This document shows, one piece after another, positions 54,511-63,845 of a stretch of 64,000 nt of DNA. Position 1 is the stretch's first letter, and every line of letters starts with the position of its first letter. Origin of the DNA: Caldimonas brevitalea (GTDB taxonomy: Bacteria; Pseudomonadota; Gammaproteobacteria; Burkholderiales; Burkholderiaceae_C); assembly GCF_001017435.1 (NCBI RefSeq), contig NZ_CP011371.1, positions 4,216,001-4,280,000 of the forward strand, written 5' to 3'. The notes below the pieces were generated by a model, which worked only from the letters and a program-made list of their open reading frames with translations, did not search any database and was not told the origin of the DNA. The translations under genes were made by a program, and so were the position numbers.

Positions 54511-55485
54511 TCAGGCCGCCTGACCCTCGTGCGCGGTGGGCGCCCGGCACTCCAGCCGCCAGCGTGTCGGGCTGAGACCGAAGCGCTGATGGAACAAGCG
54601 GCTGAAATGGGCCGCATCGGCAAAATTCAGCTCGCAGGCGATTTCGGTGACGCTGCGCGTCTCGCGCCGGTCGGCCAGCCAAGCCCGGGCGCGCTGCAGC
54701 CGCATCTCGCGGATGTAGGCCTGCGGGGTCAGCCGGGCCCGGTCGAACAGCTTGTAAAGCGTGCGGCGCGACATGCCGAAGCTGACGGCCAGGGCGTCGG
54801 GGGTCAGCGCGGGGTCGCCCAGGTGCTCGGCGATGTGGCGCTGGATCGACCGCAGGGTGCGCAGCGCGGCGCCTTCGCCGGCCGGCTCGTCGTCGTCCAG
54901 CCGGGTGTTGCGCAGTGCCGCGCCGACCAGCGCGAGCACCGAGTCCTGTAGCGTCTGCTGGGCCAGCGGGTCGAGTGCACTGCGGTCGCGCAGCAGGCCA
55001 CGCAGCGCGCCGAGCGCGACTTGCGCGGTGCCCTGCAGCGGCAGCGCGACGCCGCACAGGTGCTGCAGCCGCGGGTCCCAGCCGAGCAGGCCGGACTGCG
55101 GCAACAGCAGCGTGATGAAGCGGTTGCCGCCGGCCGCTGCCAGGCTGTAGGCACGCGAGGTGTCGTAGACCGTCCACATGCCGGGCTGGAGTGTGGTGCG
55201 GGCGTCGCCCTGGGTGATCTCGCTGCGGCCGTCGAGCTGCCACAGCACCTTGAAGCAGGCGGCGTCGGTGCGTGCGGCCAGGGCCGGGGTGCGCACCACC
55301 TGGTGGCCGCCGGTGGCCACCTCGGCCAAAGTGCTGTCGTGGAAGCGCACCATGGTGCAGCGCACCCGCAAGGTGTCGGGCCCAGAGGCCGCCACCTCCA
55401 GCGGCAGGAAATGGGTCCAGACCATCTCGCGCCAGGTCTCGAGCGCGTGGGTGGCGAACCGGACGCGGCTGTAGGGGTGGCTCAT
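54511..55485 (-). CDS. AraC-family regulator of the PQQ-alcohol operon
   Basis: A 324-residue regulator: N-terminal cupin-like sensor domain (about 1-180, with GMWTVYDTSRAYSL) and C-terminal AraC helix-turn-helix pair (TPDALAVSFGMSRRTLYKLF; VTEIACELNFADAAHFSRLF). AGGAGA precedes ATG 55485; the longer upstream frame has none. It lies 117 nt ahead of the aldehyde dehydrogenase gene on the same strand. By position it is the likely activator of the aldehyde/alcohol dehydrogenase pair, inducible by an alcohol or aldehyde. The effector is not visible. Confidence 0.88.
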   Translation of the reverse strand: MSHPYSRVRFATHALETWREMVWTHFLPLEVAASGPDTLRVRCTMVRFHDSTLAEVATGGHQVVRTPALAARTDAACFKVLWQLDGRSEITQGDARTTLQPGMWTVYDTSRAYSLAAAGGNRFITLLLPQSGLLGWDPRLQHLCGVALPLQGTAQVALGALRGLLRDRSALDPLAQQTLQDSVLALVGAALRNTRLDDDEPAGEGAALRTLRSIQRHIAEHLGDPALTPDALAVSFGMSRRTLYKLFDRARLTPQAYIREMRLQRARAWLADRRETRSVTEIACELNFADAAHFSRLFHQRFGLSPTRWRLECRAPTAHEGQAA

Positions 55486-55662
55486 GCAGTCTCCTCGGGC
55501 GCCGCCGAGGCGGCGACCCGGAAAGAATGCCACCGCCTTCGACGGCCGCGCGACGTGCGGGGGCAAGCAGCGCCTTCGCCGTCACGGTCTTGTCGTGGCC
55601 ACAGGGTAGGACCGCCGGCCGCCCGGCGGCGTCACCTCGGCGACACCGCCCGCGCCGCGCCC

Positions 55663-57372
55663 TCAGCCGAGCAGGTCGGGCCCGGCCGCGGCCGTATGGT
55701 GGCCGGCCGCCACCACCACCCGGTCGCGCCCCTGCCGCTTGGCCTCGTAGAGCGCCTGGTCCGCGGCCCGCAGCATCGCCTTGGGACTCGGCTCCGGCCC
55801 CTGCGGCTGGGCCACGCCGATGCTCAGCGTGACGGTGCCGACCGGTGCGATCGGCTCCGCACAGACCGCCCGGCGCAGTTTCTCGGCGGCCTGGACGGCG
55901 CCGAGCGTGTCGGTCTCGGGCAGCAGCAGCAAAAACTCCTCGCCGCCGACCCGGGCGATGAAGTCGGTGCCGCGGCAATGCGCCGACAGCCGCTGCGCGA
56001 CCTCGATCAGCACCCGGTCGCCGACCTCGTGCCCATGGGTGTCGTTGACGCGCTTGAAGTGGTCGACATCGCCCAGCAGCACGGCCAGCGGGCGGCCGTG
56101 GCGGCGGTGCAGCGCCAGCTCGTGTTCGAGCCGGTCGTCGGCGGCACGGCGGTTGAACAAGCCGGTCAGCGGGTCGCGCCGTGCCAGGCTTTCGAGTTCG
56201 GCGGTGGCCCGTTCCAGTGCCGCCGTGCGCTGCGCCACCCGCATTTCCAGGTCTTCGTTGGTGCGTTCCACCTCGCGCCGCTGCTCGACCAGCGTGCGCG
56301 TCATGGCCTGCAAGGATGCGCCGAGTTGCTGCAGTTCCGCGCTGGTGGCGTCGGCCGGCAGTTGTACGTCGAGGTCACCGGCCTCGATGCGCCGGGCCGA
56401 AGCCGAAATGCGCTGGAGCGGACGACTGAAGTGCCCGGCCACCACCCATGCACACGCCATCGCCCCCAGGGCGGCCAGCCCTCCCGCGCCCAGCACGAGG
56501 TCGCGGGCGCTGCGCGCGGTCTCGAACGCCTGGGCCACCGGCTGGCGCACCACCACGGTCCAGCCCAGATCGGTGGTGGGGTGTTTGGCCGGCACGGTGG
56601 CACGCGCCGTCAGGTAGCGCTGGCCGTCCGGCCATTGCAGCTCGCCCACCTCCCCGCCTGCCAGCATGGCCGGCGGCAATCGTTCTTCCGGCCGGCCCTC
56701 GCCTTCCGGGTGATGGATCACGACACCCTTCGCATCGACGATGAAGACGCCGATGCCTTGCGCCCGCCCGGCCTGGCTGAGCAGCGTCGAGGTGATCTCG
56801 CCGGCCCAGGCCCAGCTGCCGTGCGCCCCCAGCACCCCCAGCAGCCGCCCCTGGGGGTCGTGCAGCGGTGCCGCGAAGTCGATGAAGCGCATCGGTTCCC
56901 CGTCGTCGGGGCGCGGCAGCAGCTTTTCGAGCAGCTTCGCCGGGTGCACGTCGCCGGCGTACGGGGCCGAGCGCGCATGCTGGAACCACGGCCGCGCCGA
57001 GACGTCCTGCCCTTGCAGCAGTCCGCCGGTCGAGGCGTGCACCACGCCCTTGGCGTCGGTCACGCCGATCCACGCGAAGTGCGGGCGCGTGCGCTGCATA
57101 CGCTCCAGCAGCGGCCGCCAGAGTGCCGGGTCGAGGCCGGCGCCGGCGACGTCCGGGTTGGCGGCCAGCAGCTCGATCTCGCGCATGCGTTCGTACAGGC
57201 CTTCCGACAAGATGCTGCTGGTGCTGCGGGCCAGCAGCCCCAGCGCCTGCCCCTGATTGCGCGCCACCTGGGCGCCGATCACCTGGGTCAGCACCACCGA
57301 CAGCGACACGGCGACCGCCGCGCATATCAAGCCGAATACGAGGGTGATCTGGAGACGAAAGCTACGTAGCAT
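55663..57372 (-). CDS. dCache-HAMP-GGDEF diguanylate cyclase
   Basis: A 569-residue membrane protein: TM1 (about 10-32), extracytoplasmic double Cache domain (to about 280), TM2, HAMP (about 320-375), coiled coil and GGDEF domain. The signature reads RVGGEEFLLLLPE, and RGTD five residues before it matches the I-site RxxD, so it should synthesise c-di-GMP with product inhibition. Start 57372 has AGG about 9 nt upstream; ATG 57393 has none. It is divergent from the RsbQ-like gene across 255 bp. The Cache ligand is unknown. Confidence 0.9.
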   Translation of the reverse strand: MLRSFRLQITLVFGLICAAVAVSLSVVLTQVIGAQVARNQGQALGLLARSTSSILSEGLYERMREIELLAANPDVAGAGLDPALWRPLLERMQRTRPHFAWIGVTDAKGVVHASTGGLLQGQDVSARPWFQHARSAPYAGDVHPAKLLEKLLPRPDDGEPMRFIDFAAPLHDPQGRLLGVLGAHGSWAWAGEITSTLLSQAGRAQGIGVFIVDAKGVVIHHPEGEGRPEERLPPAMLAGGEVGELQWPDGQRYLTARATVPAKHPTTDLGWTVVVRQPVAQAFETARSARDLVLGAGGLAALGAMACAWVVAGHFSRPLQRISASARRIEAGDLDVQLPADATSAELQQLGASLQAMTRTLVEQRREVERTNEDLEMRVAQRTAALERATAELESLARRDPLTGLFNRRAADDRLEHELALHRRHGRPLAVLLGDVDHFKRVNDTHGHEVGDRVLIEVAQRLSAHCRGTDFIARVGGEEFLLLLPETDTLGAVQAAEKLRRAVCAEPIAPVGTVTLSIGVAQPQGPEPSPKAMLRAADQALYEAKRQGRDRVVVAAGHHTAAAGPDLLG

Positions 57373-57627
57373 GCAGTGCGACCTGTTGAACATGGCGGCC
57401 CGTCACACCGTGACAGGCGGAAGCTGGCCACACGCGTATTTCGGCCATTCCTTTACCAGCTTGAGCACCTTTTGGGCCGACCCGCCGGCGGCAGCAGCGC
57501 ATGCGCCCGATTCCCCGCTCATTTCGAGCGATCGCCGCCGGCCGTTGATGAGAGGATGCACTAGCCACCCGCTGGCTCGCCCGCCCTCCTCACCCCGCCC
57601 GCCCCACGCGGTGCCTGCCTGCTCACG

Positions 57628-58476
57628 ATGTCCGCACTGCTCCGTCACAACGTCACGTTCTCCGGCAACGGACGTGTCCCGCTCTTGTTCGCCCATGGCT
57701 ACGGCTGCGACCAGCATGTCTGGCGCTTCGTGGCGCCAGCGTTCGAAGAGCACTTCCGCGTGGTGCGCTTCGACTATGCCGGGGCCGGCGGCGCCGCACC
57801 GGGTGCCTACGACTTCGAGCGCCACGGCAGCCTGCGCGGCCATGCCGAGGACCTGATCGAGATCTGCGACGAGGCGGGTTTGGAGCGGCCGGTGCTGGTG
57901 GCCCACTCGGTCGCGACGATGATCGGCGTCGTAGCGGCGGGCCTGCGGCCGGAGCTGTTCAGCCGGTTGGTGCTGGTCGCGCCGTCGCCCTGCTACCTGA
58001 ACCAAGGCGACTACGTCGGCGGCTTCGAGCGGGAGGACATCGACGCCCTGTTGGAAACGCTGGACAGCAACTATTTCTCGTGGGCCCGCATGATGGCGCC
58101 CGTGGTGATGGGCAACGCCGACCGCCCGGAGCTGGCCGAGGACCTGGGCAACAGCTTTTGCCGCACCGACCCCGCGGTCGCGCATCATTTCGCCCGCGTG
58201 ACCTTCTTGTCGGACAACCGCGGCGACTTGCCCGGGATGCGCGTGCCCTCGCTGGTCCTGCAGTGCCGCGACGACGCGCTGGCGCCGGCCTCTGTGGGGC
58301 GTTACCTGCAGCAGACCCTGCCCTGCGCACAGCTGGCCGAGTTGCAAGCAACCGGCCACTGTCCGCACCTCAGTGCGCCGGGCGAAACCATCGAGGTGAT
58401 CCGGCAGTTTCTGGCCGAGCTGCTCGAGCGCGACACCGGGGCCCAGCGCCGAAGCGCTCCAGGACAGACCGCGTGA
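57628..58476 (+). CDS. RsbQ/KAI2-like alpha/beta hydrolase
   Basis: A 282-residue alpha/beta hydrolase of the RsbQ type: LLFAHGYGCDQHVWR, nucleophile serine in VLVAHSVATMIGV, catalytic Asp in QCRDDALAP and His in TGHCPHLSAP. RsbQ in Bacillus partners a PAS-phosphatase RsbP to report energy stress, and plant KAI2/D14 receptors share this fold. Here the stop codon overlaps the start of a PAS-PAS-GGDEF-EAL gene as GTGA, so the two proteins are made together. The partner is a c-di-GMP enzyme rather than a phosphatase. The small ligand or hydrolysed signal is unknown. Confidence 0.9.
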   Translation: MSALLRHNVTFSGNGRVPLLFAHGYGCDQHVWRFVAPAFEEHFRVVRFDYAGAGGAAPGAYDFERHGSLRGHAEDLIEICDEAGLERPVLVAHSVATMIGVVAAGLRPELFSRLVLVAPSPCYLNQGDYVGGFEREDIDALLETLDSNYFSWARMMAPVVMGNADRPELAEDLGNSFCRTDPAVAHHFARVTFLSDNRGDLPGMRVPSLVLQCRDDALAPASVGRYLQQTLPCAQLAELQATGHCPHLSAPGETIEVIRQFLAELLERDTGAQRRSAPGQTA

Positions 58477-60584
58477 ACATCGAACACTACCCGGCCGACG
58501 CCGACGTCTTCTATGAAGACGCGCCCTGCGGCTTCCTGCTGACCACTGCCGACGGCACCATCCTGGCGGCCAACCGGCGTTTCGCACAATGGTGCGGCCG
58601 GCCCGCAGAAGCCTTGACGGCCGGTCTGCGGCTGCAAGACCTGCTCGCCCCGGCCAGCCGCATCCTGCACGAGACCCACTATGCGCCCTTGCTGAAGCTG
58701 CAAGGGTTCGCATATGAAGTGTCGTTCGACCTGGCCCTGCCCGATGGGCAACGTTTTCCGGTGCTGGTCAACGCCTTGCGGCGCGAGGACAGCGCCCCCG
58801 GCGGCCCGACGCGCATCAGCATCACGGTGTTCAACGCCACCGAGACACGCCGCTACGAGCGGGAGCTGATCGCCGCACGCAAGGCCGCCGAGTCTGCCGC
58901 GCTGGCCTTGTCGACCGCAAACGACACGCTGTCGGCGCAGAAAGAGCAGTTGCGCATCACGCTGTATTCCATTGCCGACGCCGTCGTGACCACCGACGCG
59001 GCCGGCCTGGTCACGTCGATGAACCCCGCGGCCACCGTGCTGACCGGCTCGCCGGAGGCCCGCGCATTGGGGCAACCGGTGCAGCAGCTGGGGCAGTTGT
59101 TCGACGGCGCCACCCGCAGCCCGCGCGAGTCGCCGGTGCTCGCCTGTCTGCACGCCGGCACCGTGCAGCGCGGGGCCGAGCCCGGCCTGCTGCTGCGGGG
59201 AGACGGTGCGGAACGGTTGATCGCCGACACGGCGGCGCCGATCCGTTCCGCCGACGGCCGGGTGACGGGCGCCGTCTGGGTATGCCACGACATCACCGAA
59301 CAGAATGCGGCGTCGGAGCGGCTGGATCACGCCTCTCGCCACGACACGCTGACCGGCCTGGCGAACCGGGCCGAGTTCGAGCAACGCCTGACGCAACTGG
59401 CCTGCGACGGTGGCCTGGTGTGCCACCTGGACCTCGACCAGTTCAAGATCATCAACGACACGCTCGGGCATGTCGCCGGCGACGAGCTGCTGCGCCAGGT
59501 AGCCGAGCTGTTGCGCCGCGGCGTGCGTCAGTCGGACACGCTGGCGCGGTTGGGCGGCGACGAGTTCGGCCTGCTGCTCAGCCGCTGCCCGCTGGGGCGC
59601 GGCCGCACCATTGCCGAGAGCCTGCGCGAGCGGGTGGCGTCGTTCCGGTTCCGCTGGGGTGACCAGAGCCATCCGATTTCGGTGAGCATCGGCATCGCCG
59701 AGCTACCGGCGGGCGGCGAGACCTCGGCCGTGCTCGGCCATGCCGACATCGCCTGCCACGCGGCCAAGGAAGCCGGCCGCAACCAGGTCTATTGCTTCGA
59801 CGAGAACGACCCGCAATGGCAGCACCGCAAGGGCGAGATGGGCTGGGTGCCGCGCATCCAGCGCGCCCTCGACGAAGACCGCTTCACGCTGTACTTCCAG
59901 CCCATCGTGCCGACGCAGCCCGACCCGTCGGCGCCGCCGCGCGGCGAACTGCTGCTGCGGCTGCGCGATGAATCCGGCCAGCTGCTGGGGCCCGGCGCCT
60001 TCATCCCGGCCGCCGAGCGCTTTCAGCAGATGCAGGCCCTCGACCGCTGGGTGGTGCGCAAGGCGTTCGAGTGGATGCAGCGCACGCCCGGGGTCTACGC
60101 GGCCGTCAACATCTCGGGCCAGTCGCTCGGCGACGCCGCGTTTCTGGCCCACGTGGTGAAACAGTTCGAGCTCACCGGGCTGGACGCCAGCCGGGTGTGC
60201 TTCGAGATCACCGAAACCGCCGCCATCGGCAACCTCACCGCGGCCTTGCATTTCATCGCCACGCTGCGGCAGCTGGGTGCGCGTTTCGCACTCGACGATT
60301 TCGGCGCCGGCCTGTCGTCGTTCGCCTACCTGAAGACGCTGCCGGTCGACTACGTCAAGATCGACGGCAGTTTCGTCAAAAGCCTGGCCGAGGACGCGTT
60401 GAACCGCGCCATCGTCGAGTCCATCCACCGCATCGCGCGGCTGTCGGGCTTGGAGACGGTGGCCGAATGGGTCGAGAGCGAGGCCGTGCTGCAGGAGCTG
60501 CGGGTCATCGGCGTCGACCATGCGCAAGGCTGGGGCGTCGGCAAGCCGGTGCCGGTGGAGAGCGTGTCGGCCCGCGTGGTGTGA
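58473..60584 (+). CDS. PAS-PAS-GGDEF-EAL c-di-GMP protein coupled to RsbQ
   Basis: A 703-residue protein. An N-terminal PAS of the RsbP type (FYEDAPCGFLLTTADGTI; RILHETHYAPLLKLQG), a second PAS, GGDEF with RLGGDEFGLLLS, and EAL with active residues visible: GELLLRLR (Leu in place of Ala), VNISGQ, ITETAAI, LDDFGAGLSS, VKIDG, VAEWVESE, AQGWGVGKP. Both catalytic centres look intact, so it could make or degrade c-di-GMP; net direction is unclear. The start is GTG at 58473, with AGGA upstream and overlapping the RsbQ-like stop. The N-terminal PAS matches the partner domain used by RsbQ, which suggests the hydrolase feeds its signal into this PAS. Confidence 0.9.
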   Translation: MNIEHYPADADVFYEDAPCGFLLTTADGTILAANRRFAQWCGRPAEALTAGLRLQDLLAPASRILHETHYAPLLKLQGFAYEVSFDLALPDGQRFPVLVNALRREDSAPGGPTRISITVFNATETRRYERELIAARKAAESAALALSTANDTLSAQKEQLRITLYSIADAVVTTDAAGLVTSMNPAATVLTGSPEARALGQPVQQLGQLFDGATRSPRESPVLACLHAGTVQRGAEPGLLLRGDGAERLIADTAAPIRSADGRVTGAVWVCHDITEQNAASERLDHASRHDTLTGLANRAEFEQRLTQLACDGGLVCHLDLDQFKIINDTLGHVAGDELLRQVAELLRRGVRQSDTLARLGGDEFGLLLSRCPLGRGRTIAESLRERVASFRFRWGDQSHPISVSIGIAELPAGGETSAVLGHADIACHAAKEAGRNQVYCFDENDPQWQHRKGEMGWVPRIQRALDEDRFTLYFQPIVPTQPDPSAPPRGELLLRLRDESGQLLGPGAFIPAAERFQQMQALDRWVVRKAFEWMQRTPGVYAAVNISGQSLGDAAFLAHVVKQFELTGLDASRVCFEITETAAIGNLTAALHFIATLRQLGARFALDDFGAGLSSFAYLKTLPVDYVKIDGSFVKSLAEDALNRAIVESIHRIARLSGLETVAEWVESEAVLQELRVIGVDHAQGWGVGKPVPVESVSARVV

Positions 60585-60594
60585 AGGGTGCCGG

Positions 60595-62649
60595 TCACGC
60601 CGGCAGCAGCCCCCGTTTCGCGAGCATCGCCTCGACGCGCGCATCCCGGCCACGGAACGCGCGATAGGCCTGGCCGGGCTCAATCGACGCGCCGGCACCG
60701 TAGATGTAGCGCTGCAGCCGCCCGGCCACTTCGCGGTCGAAGATGTCGCCGGCTTCGACAAAGGCCTGATACGCATCGGCGTCGAGCACTTCCGCCCACA
60801 GGTAGACGTAATAGCCGGCGGCATAGCCATCGCCGCTGAACAGGTGGCCGAAATGCGGCAAACGGTGCCGCATGCCGACGGCGGTTGGCAGGCCCAGTCG
60901 CTCGATCTGCTCGCGCTCGAAAGCCGCCAGGTCGAAGCCGTCGAACGAGGTGCGGCCGTGCAGCGCCAGGTCGATCAAGGCCGGACCGACGTACTGCACC
61001 GTCTCGAAGCCCTGGTTGAAAAGCTGCGCTGCCTGGAGGCGTTCGATCAGGGCCTCGGGAATCGGCTCGCCGGTCTCGGCATGCAGCGCATGCCGGCGCA
61101 GCACCTGCGGCTCCAGCGCCCAGTGCTCGAACAACTGCGACGGCAGCTCGAGGAAGTCCTGCAGCACATAGGTGCCTGACAGGCGCCGATGGCGCACGTC
61201 GCTCAGCAGACCGTGCAAACCATGCCCGAACTCGTGGAACAGGGTGCGCACGTCGGCGAAGCTCAACAAGGTCGGCTGGCCCGGCGCGGCCTTGGCGAAG
61301 TTGTTGTTGTTGACCACCACCGGCAACGTACGCTCGTCGCCCTGCCGCGCCTGGTCACGGTAATGGCCCATCCAGGCGCCGCCGCCCTTGTGCGGGCGGG
61401 CATGGTTGTCGCCGAGGAAGACGCCGACCAGGCGGTCGTCGCCGCGGTCGCGCACCTCCCACAGCCGCACGTCAGGGTGGTAGAGCGGCACGCCCTCACG
61501 CTCGACGAAACACACACCGAACAAGCGCCCAGCGCAATCGAACATCGCCTCGATCATGCGGTCGAGCCGGAAGTACGGCTTCACCTCGGCATCGTCGACC
61601 GCATAACGTTTGCGGCGCACCCGCTCGGCGTAGTGGTACCAGTCCCACGGCTGCAGCGTGTCGAGGTCGCCGGCCTCCTCGAGCAGGGCCGATTGCTCCT
61701 GTGCCGCCTTGAGCTTCGCCGGGCCCCAGACGCGCTCCAGCAAGGCGGTGGCCGCCGCTGGCGTGCCGGCCATCCGGTCGCGCAAGGCATGCTCAGCGTA
61801 GCTCTGGGCGCCGTGCAGGCGCGCCAGTTCGAGGCGCAGCGCAAGGATCTCGGCCACCAGCGGCCGCGTGTCGCGCTCGGGCGCCCCTTCACCGCGCGAG
61901 GTCCAGGCCCGCCAGGCGGTCTCGCGCAGGTCGCGGCGCGTCGAGAAGGTCAGGAAGGACTCGATCGCCGAGCGCGACAAGGTCAGGATGCGGCGCTCGC
62001 CCAGGCCCCGCTGCAGCGCCGCCTCGCGCGTGGCATCGAGCATGAAGGGCGGCAGGCCTTCGAGGTCGTGCGGTGCCGCCAATTCCAGCTGCCAGGTCGA
62101 CTCGTCGGCCAGCACCGCCTGGCTGAAGGCGGTGTACAGCCCGGCCAGCCGTTCGGTGATCTGCGCGTGCCGCGTGCGCGCCTCGCGCGACAGGCGCGCG
62201 CCGGCCCTGACGAAATCGAGGTGCAGGCGTTCGAGCAGGCGGCGGTCTTCTTCGTCCAGGCCCAGGCCATGGCGCCGCTCGTGCAGCGTGTCGAGGCGGG
62301 CGAACAGCCCCTCGTGCAGGTACACCGCACTCTCATGCGCTGCCAACCTGGGCGCCATCTCGCGTTGCACGGCCTGCAGTTCGGGGAGGCTGTGCGAATC
62401 GCAGAGGTTTTCGAACAGCTGCTCGAGGTGCCGCAGCAAGGTGCCGCTGCGGTCGAGTGCGACCACCGTGTTGTCGAAGCCGGGCGGCTGCGCAGAGGCG
62501 GCGATCGCCTCGATCTCGGCCAGGTGGCGCGCCATCGCCTGCTCGAACGCCGGTGCGAAATGCGACGGCTGCAGGCGGTCGAAGGGGGGCAGGCCATAGG
62601 GCGTGTGCCACGCCTGTAGCAACGGGTTGTCGGTCGGCTCGGTGGGCAT
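60595..62649 (-). CDS. prlC: M3-family oligopeptidase (OpdA/PrlC type)
   Basis: A 684-residue zinc metallopeptidase with the HEFGHGLHGLL active site (HExxH) in the expected C-terminal third, and the family block AWMGHYRDQARQGDE. Thimet-type oligopeptidases degrade short peptides, including cleaved signal peptides, in the cytoplasm. Start at 62649 (MPTEPTDNPLL) matches OpdA homologues; the longer reading has no ribosome site. It is alone between two convergent or divergent neighbours. Confidence 0.93.
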   Translation of the reverse strand: MPTEPTDNPLLQAWHTPYGLPPFDRLQPSHFAPAFEQAMARHLAEIEAIAASAQPPGFDNTVVALDRSGTLLRHLEQLFENLCDSHSLPELQAVQREMAPRLAAHESAVYLHEGLFARLDTLHERRHGLGLDEEDRRLLERLHLDFVRAGARLSREARTRHAQITERLAGLYTAFSQAVLADESTWQLELAAPHDLEGLPPFMLDATREAALQRGLGERRILTLSRSAIESFLTFSTRRDLRETAWRAWTSRGEGAPERDTRPLVAEILALRLELARLHGAQSYAEHALRDRMAGTPAAATALLERVWGPAKLKAAQEQSALLEEAGDLDTLQPWDWYHYAERVRRKRYAVDDAEVKPYFRLDRMIEAMFDCAGRLFGVCFVEREGVPLYHPDVRLWEVRDRGDDRLVGVFLGDNHARPHKGGGAWMGHYRDQARQGDERTLPVVVNNNNFAKAAPGQPTLLSFADVRTLFHEFGHGLHGLLSDVRHRRLSGTYVLQDFLELPSQLFEHWALEPQVLRRHALHAETGEPIPEALIERLQAAQLFNQGFETVQYVGPALIDLALHGRTSFDGFDLAAFEREQIERLGLPTAVGMRHRLPHFGHLFSGDGYAAGYYVYLWAEVLDADAYQAFVEAGDIFDREVAGRLQRYIYGAGASIEPGQAYRAFRGRDARVEAMLAKRGLLPA

Positions 62650-62790
62650 GGCAGGCTTTCGAAGACGTGGCGGATCACTGTGACACAAGCAAGGGGCGGC
62701 AGATTGAACACCCCGTAACAGCACGCGCGGCGCGGGAATTGCAAGCTCGGTGCCATTCATTCTTCACGAGCTCACCCCTAAGGAGTGCCG

Positions 62791-63837
62791 ATGAGCATCC
62801 ACCGTCTTGCGTCCCTGTTGGCCGGCCTGTTGACGACGCTGGCCCTGATGGCCGGCCCGGTGCCGGCTGCCCATGCCAGTGGCCAGCATCCCGACAAAAG
62901 CTGTTTGAGCGACTGCGTGCGCCGCATCGGCATCGTGTCGGCCTTCGGCGCCGAAGCCGACATCCTGATCGCACAAACCGAGCGCAAGCGTACGCTGACG
63001 ATCAACGGCAACCGGTTCACCACGGGTGTGCTGCGAGGTGTGCCGGTCGTCATCGTGTTGAGCGGCGTCAGCATCGTGAACTCGAGCATGGTGACGCAGT
63101 TGATGCTCGACCACTTCCGCGTCGAGCGGCTGATCATGAGCGGCATTTCCGGCGGCGTGAACCCGGCGCACCACATCGGCGACGTGATGGTGCCCGACCG
63201 CTGGGCCATGCCGCTGGAGGTGTACTGGCATGGCAACAACTCGGTGCCGGCGCCGTGCGGCGCGCCGGGCGACGTCGGCTGCCTGGGGTTGCGCCTGGCC
63301 ACCCGTGACGGACAGCCGCTGCCAGCCTACCGGGTGCCGACACCGCAGGGGCCGGTGGACAGCGGGCTGTTCATCCGCGAAACCTACGTGCTGAACGCGC
63401 GGTCGGCGCCACAAGGCGAGTTCCGGCTCGACTACCCCGCCGACCCCGAGATGCTGCAGGTCGCCCGTTCGATCTCACCGCGCCTGGAACGCTGCGGGCC
63501 GAAGAACCCGTCCTTGTGCGTCACCGCCCAGCCGCAGCTGAAGGTGGGCGGGCGCGGCGTCAGCGGCCCGGCCTTTCTGGCCAACCCCGACTACCGCCGT
63601 TATCTGTACGACACGCTGCAAGCCGAGACCATCGAGATGGAAACCGCTGCGCTCGCGCATGTGGCGCATGCCAACCAGGTGCCCTACATCGGCTTTCGCA
63701 GCCTGTCCGACCTGGCCGGCGGCGACGACTTCACCGAGGTCGGCGCCTTTTTCGGCAGCGGGCTGGCCGAGGCCAACGCGTCGGCCGTGACGCTGAGTTT
63801 CCTCGAGGCCTGGAAGCGCCACCGGTCGGGGCGCTGA
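62791..63837 (+). CDS. Exported phosphorylase-superfamily nucleosidase-like protein
   Basis: A 348-residue protein with a Sec signal peptide (about 1-30, LASLLAGLLTTLALMAG). The rest follows the purine nucleoside phosphorylase/MTA-SAH nucleosidase fold: IGIVSAFGAEADIL, GISGGVNPAHHIGDVMVP, IEMETAALAHVAHA (catalytic Glu region), and RSLSDLAGGDDFTE (catalytic Asp). AAGGAG lies 5 nt before ATG 62791, so the GTG at 62785 is rejected. Periplasmic location is unusual for this family, whose members are mostly cytoplasmic. It may cleave external nucleosides or methylthioadenosine; the substrate is unknown. Confidence 0.85.
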   Translation: MSIHRLASLLAGLLTTLALMAGPVPAAHASGQHPDKSCLSDCVRRIGIVSAFGAEADILIAQTERKRTLTINGNRFTTGVLRGVPVVIVLSGVSIVNSSMVTQLMLDHFRVERLIMSGISGGVNPAHHIGDVMVPDRWAMPLEVYWHGNNSVPAPCGAPGDVGCLGLRLATRDGQPLPAYRVPTPQGPVDSGLFIRETYVLNARSAPQGEFRLDYPADPEMLQVARSISPRLERCGPKNPSLCVTAQPQLKVGGRGVSGPAFLANPDYRRYLYDTLQAETIEMETAALAHVAHANQVPYIGFRSLSDLAGGDDFTEVGAFFGSGLAEANASAVTLSFLEAWKRHRSGR

Positions 63838-63845
63838 GTCGGAGC

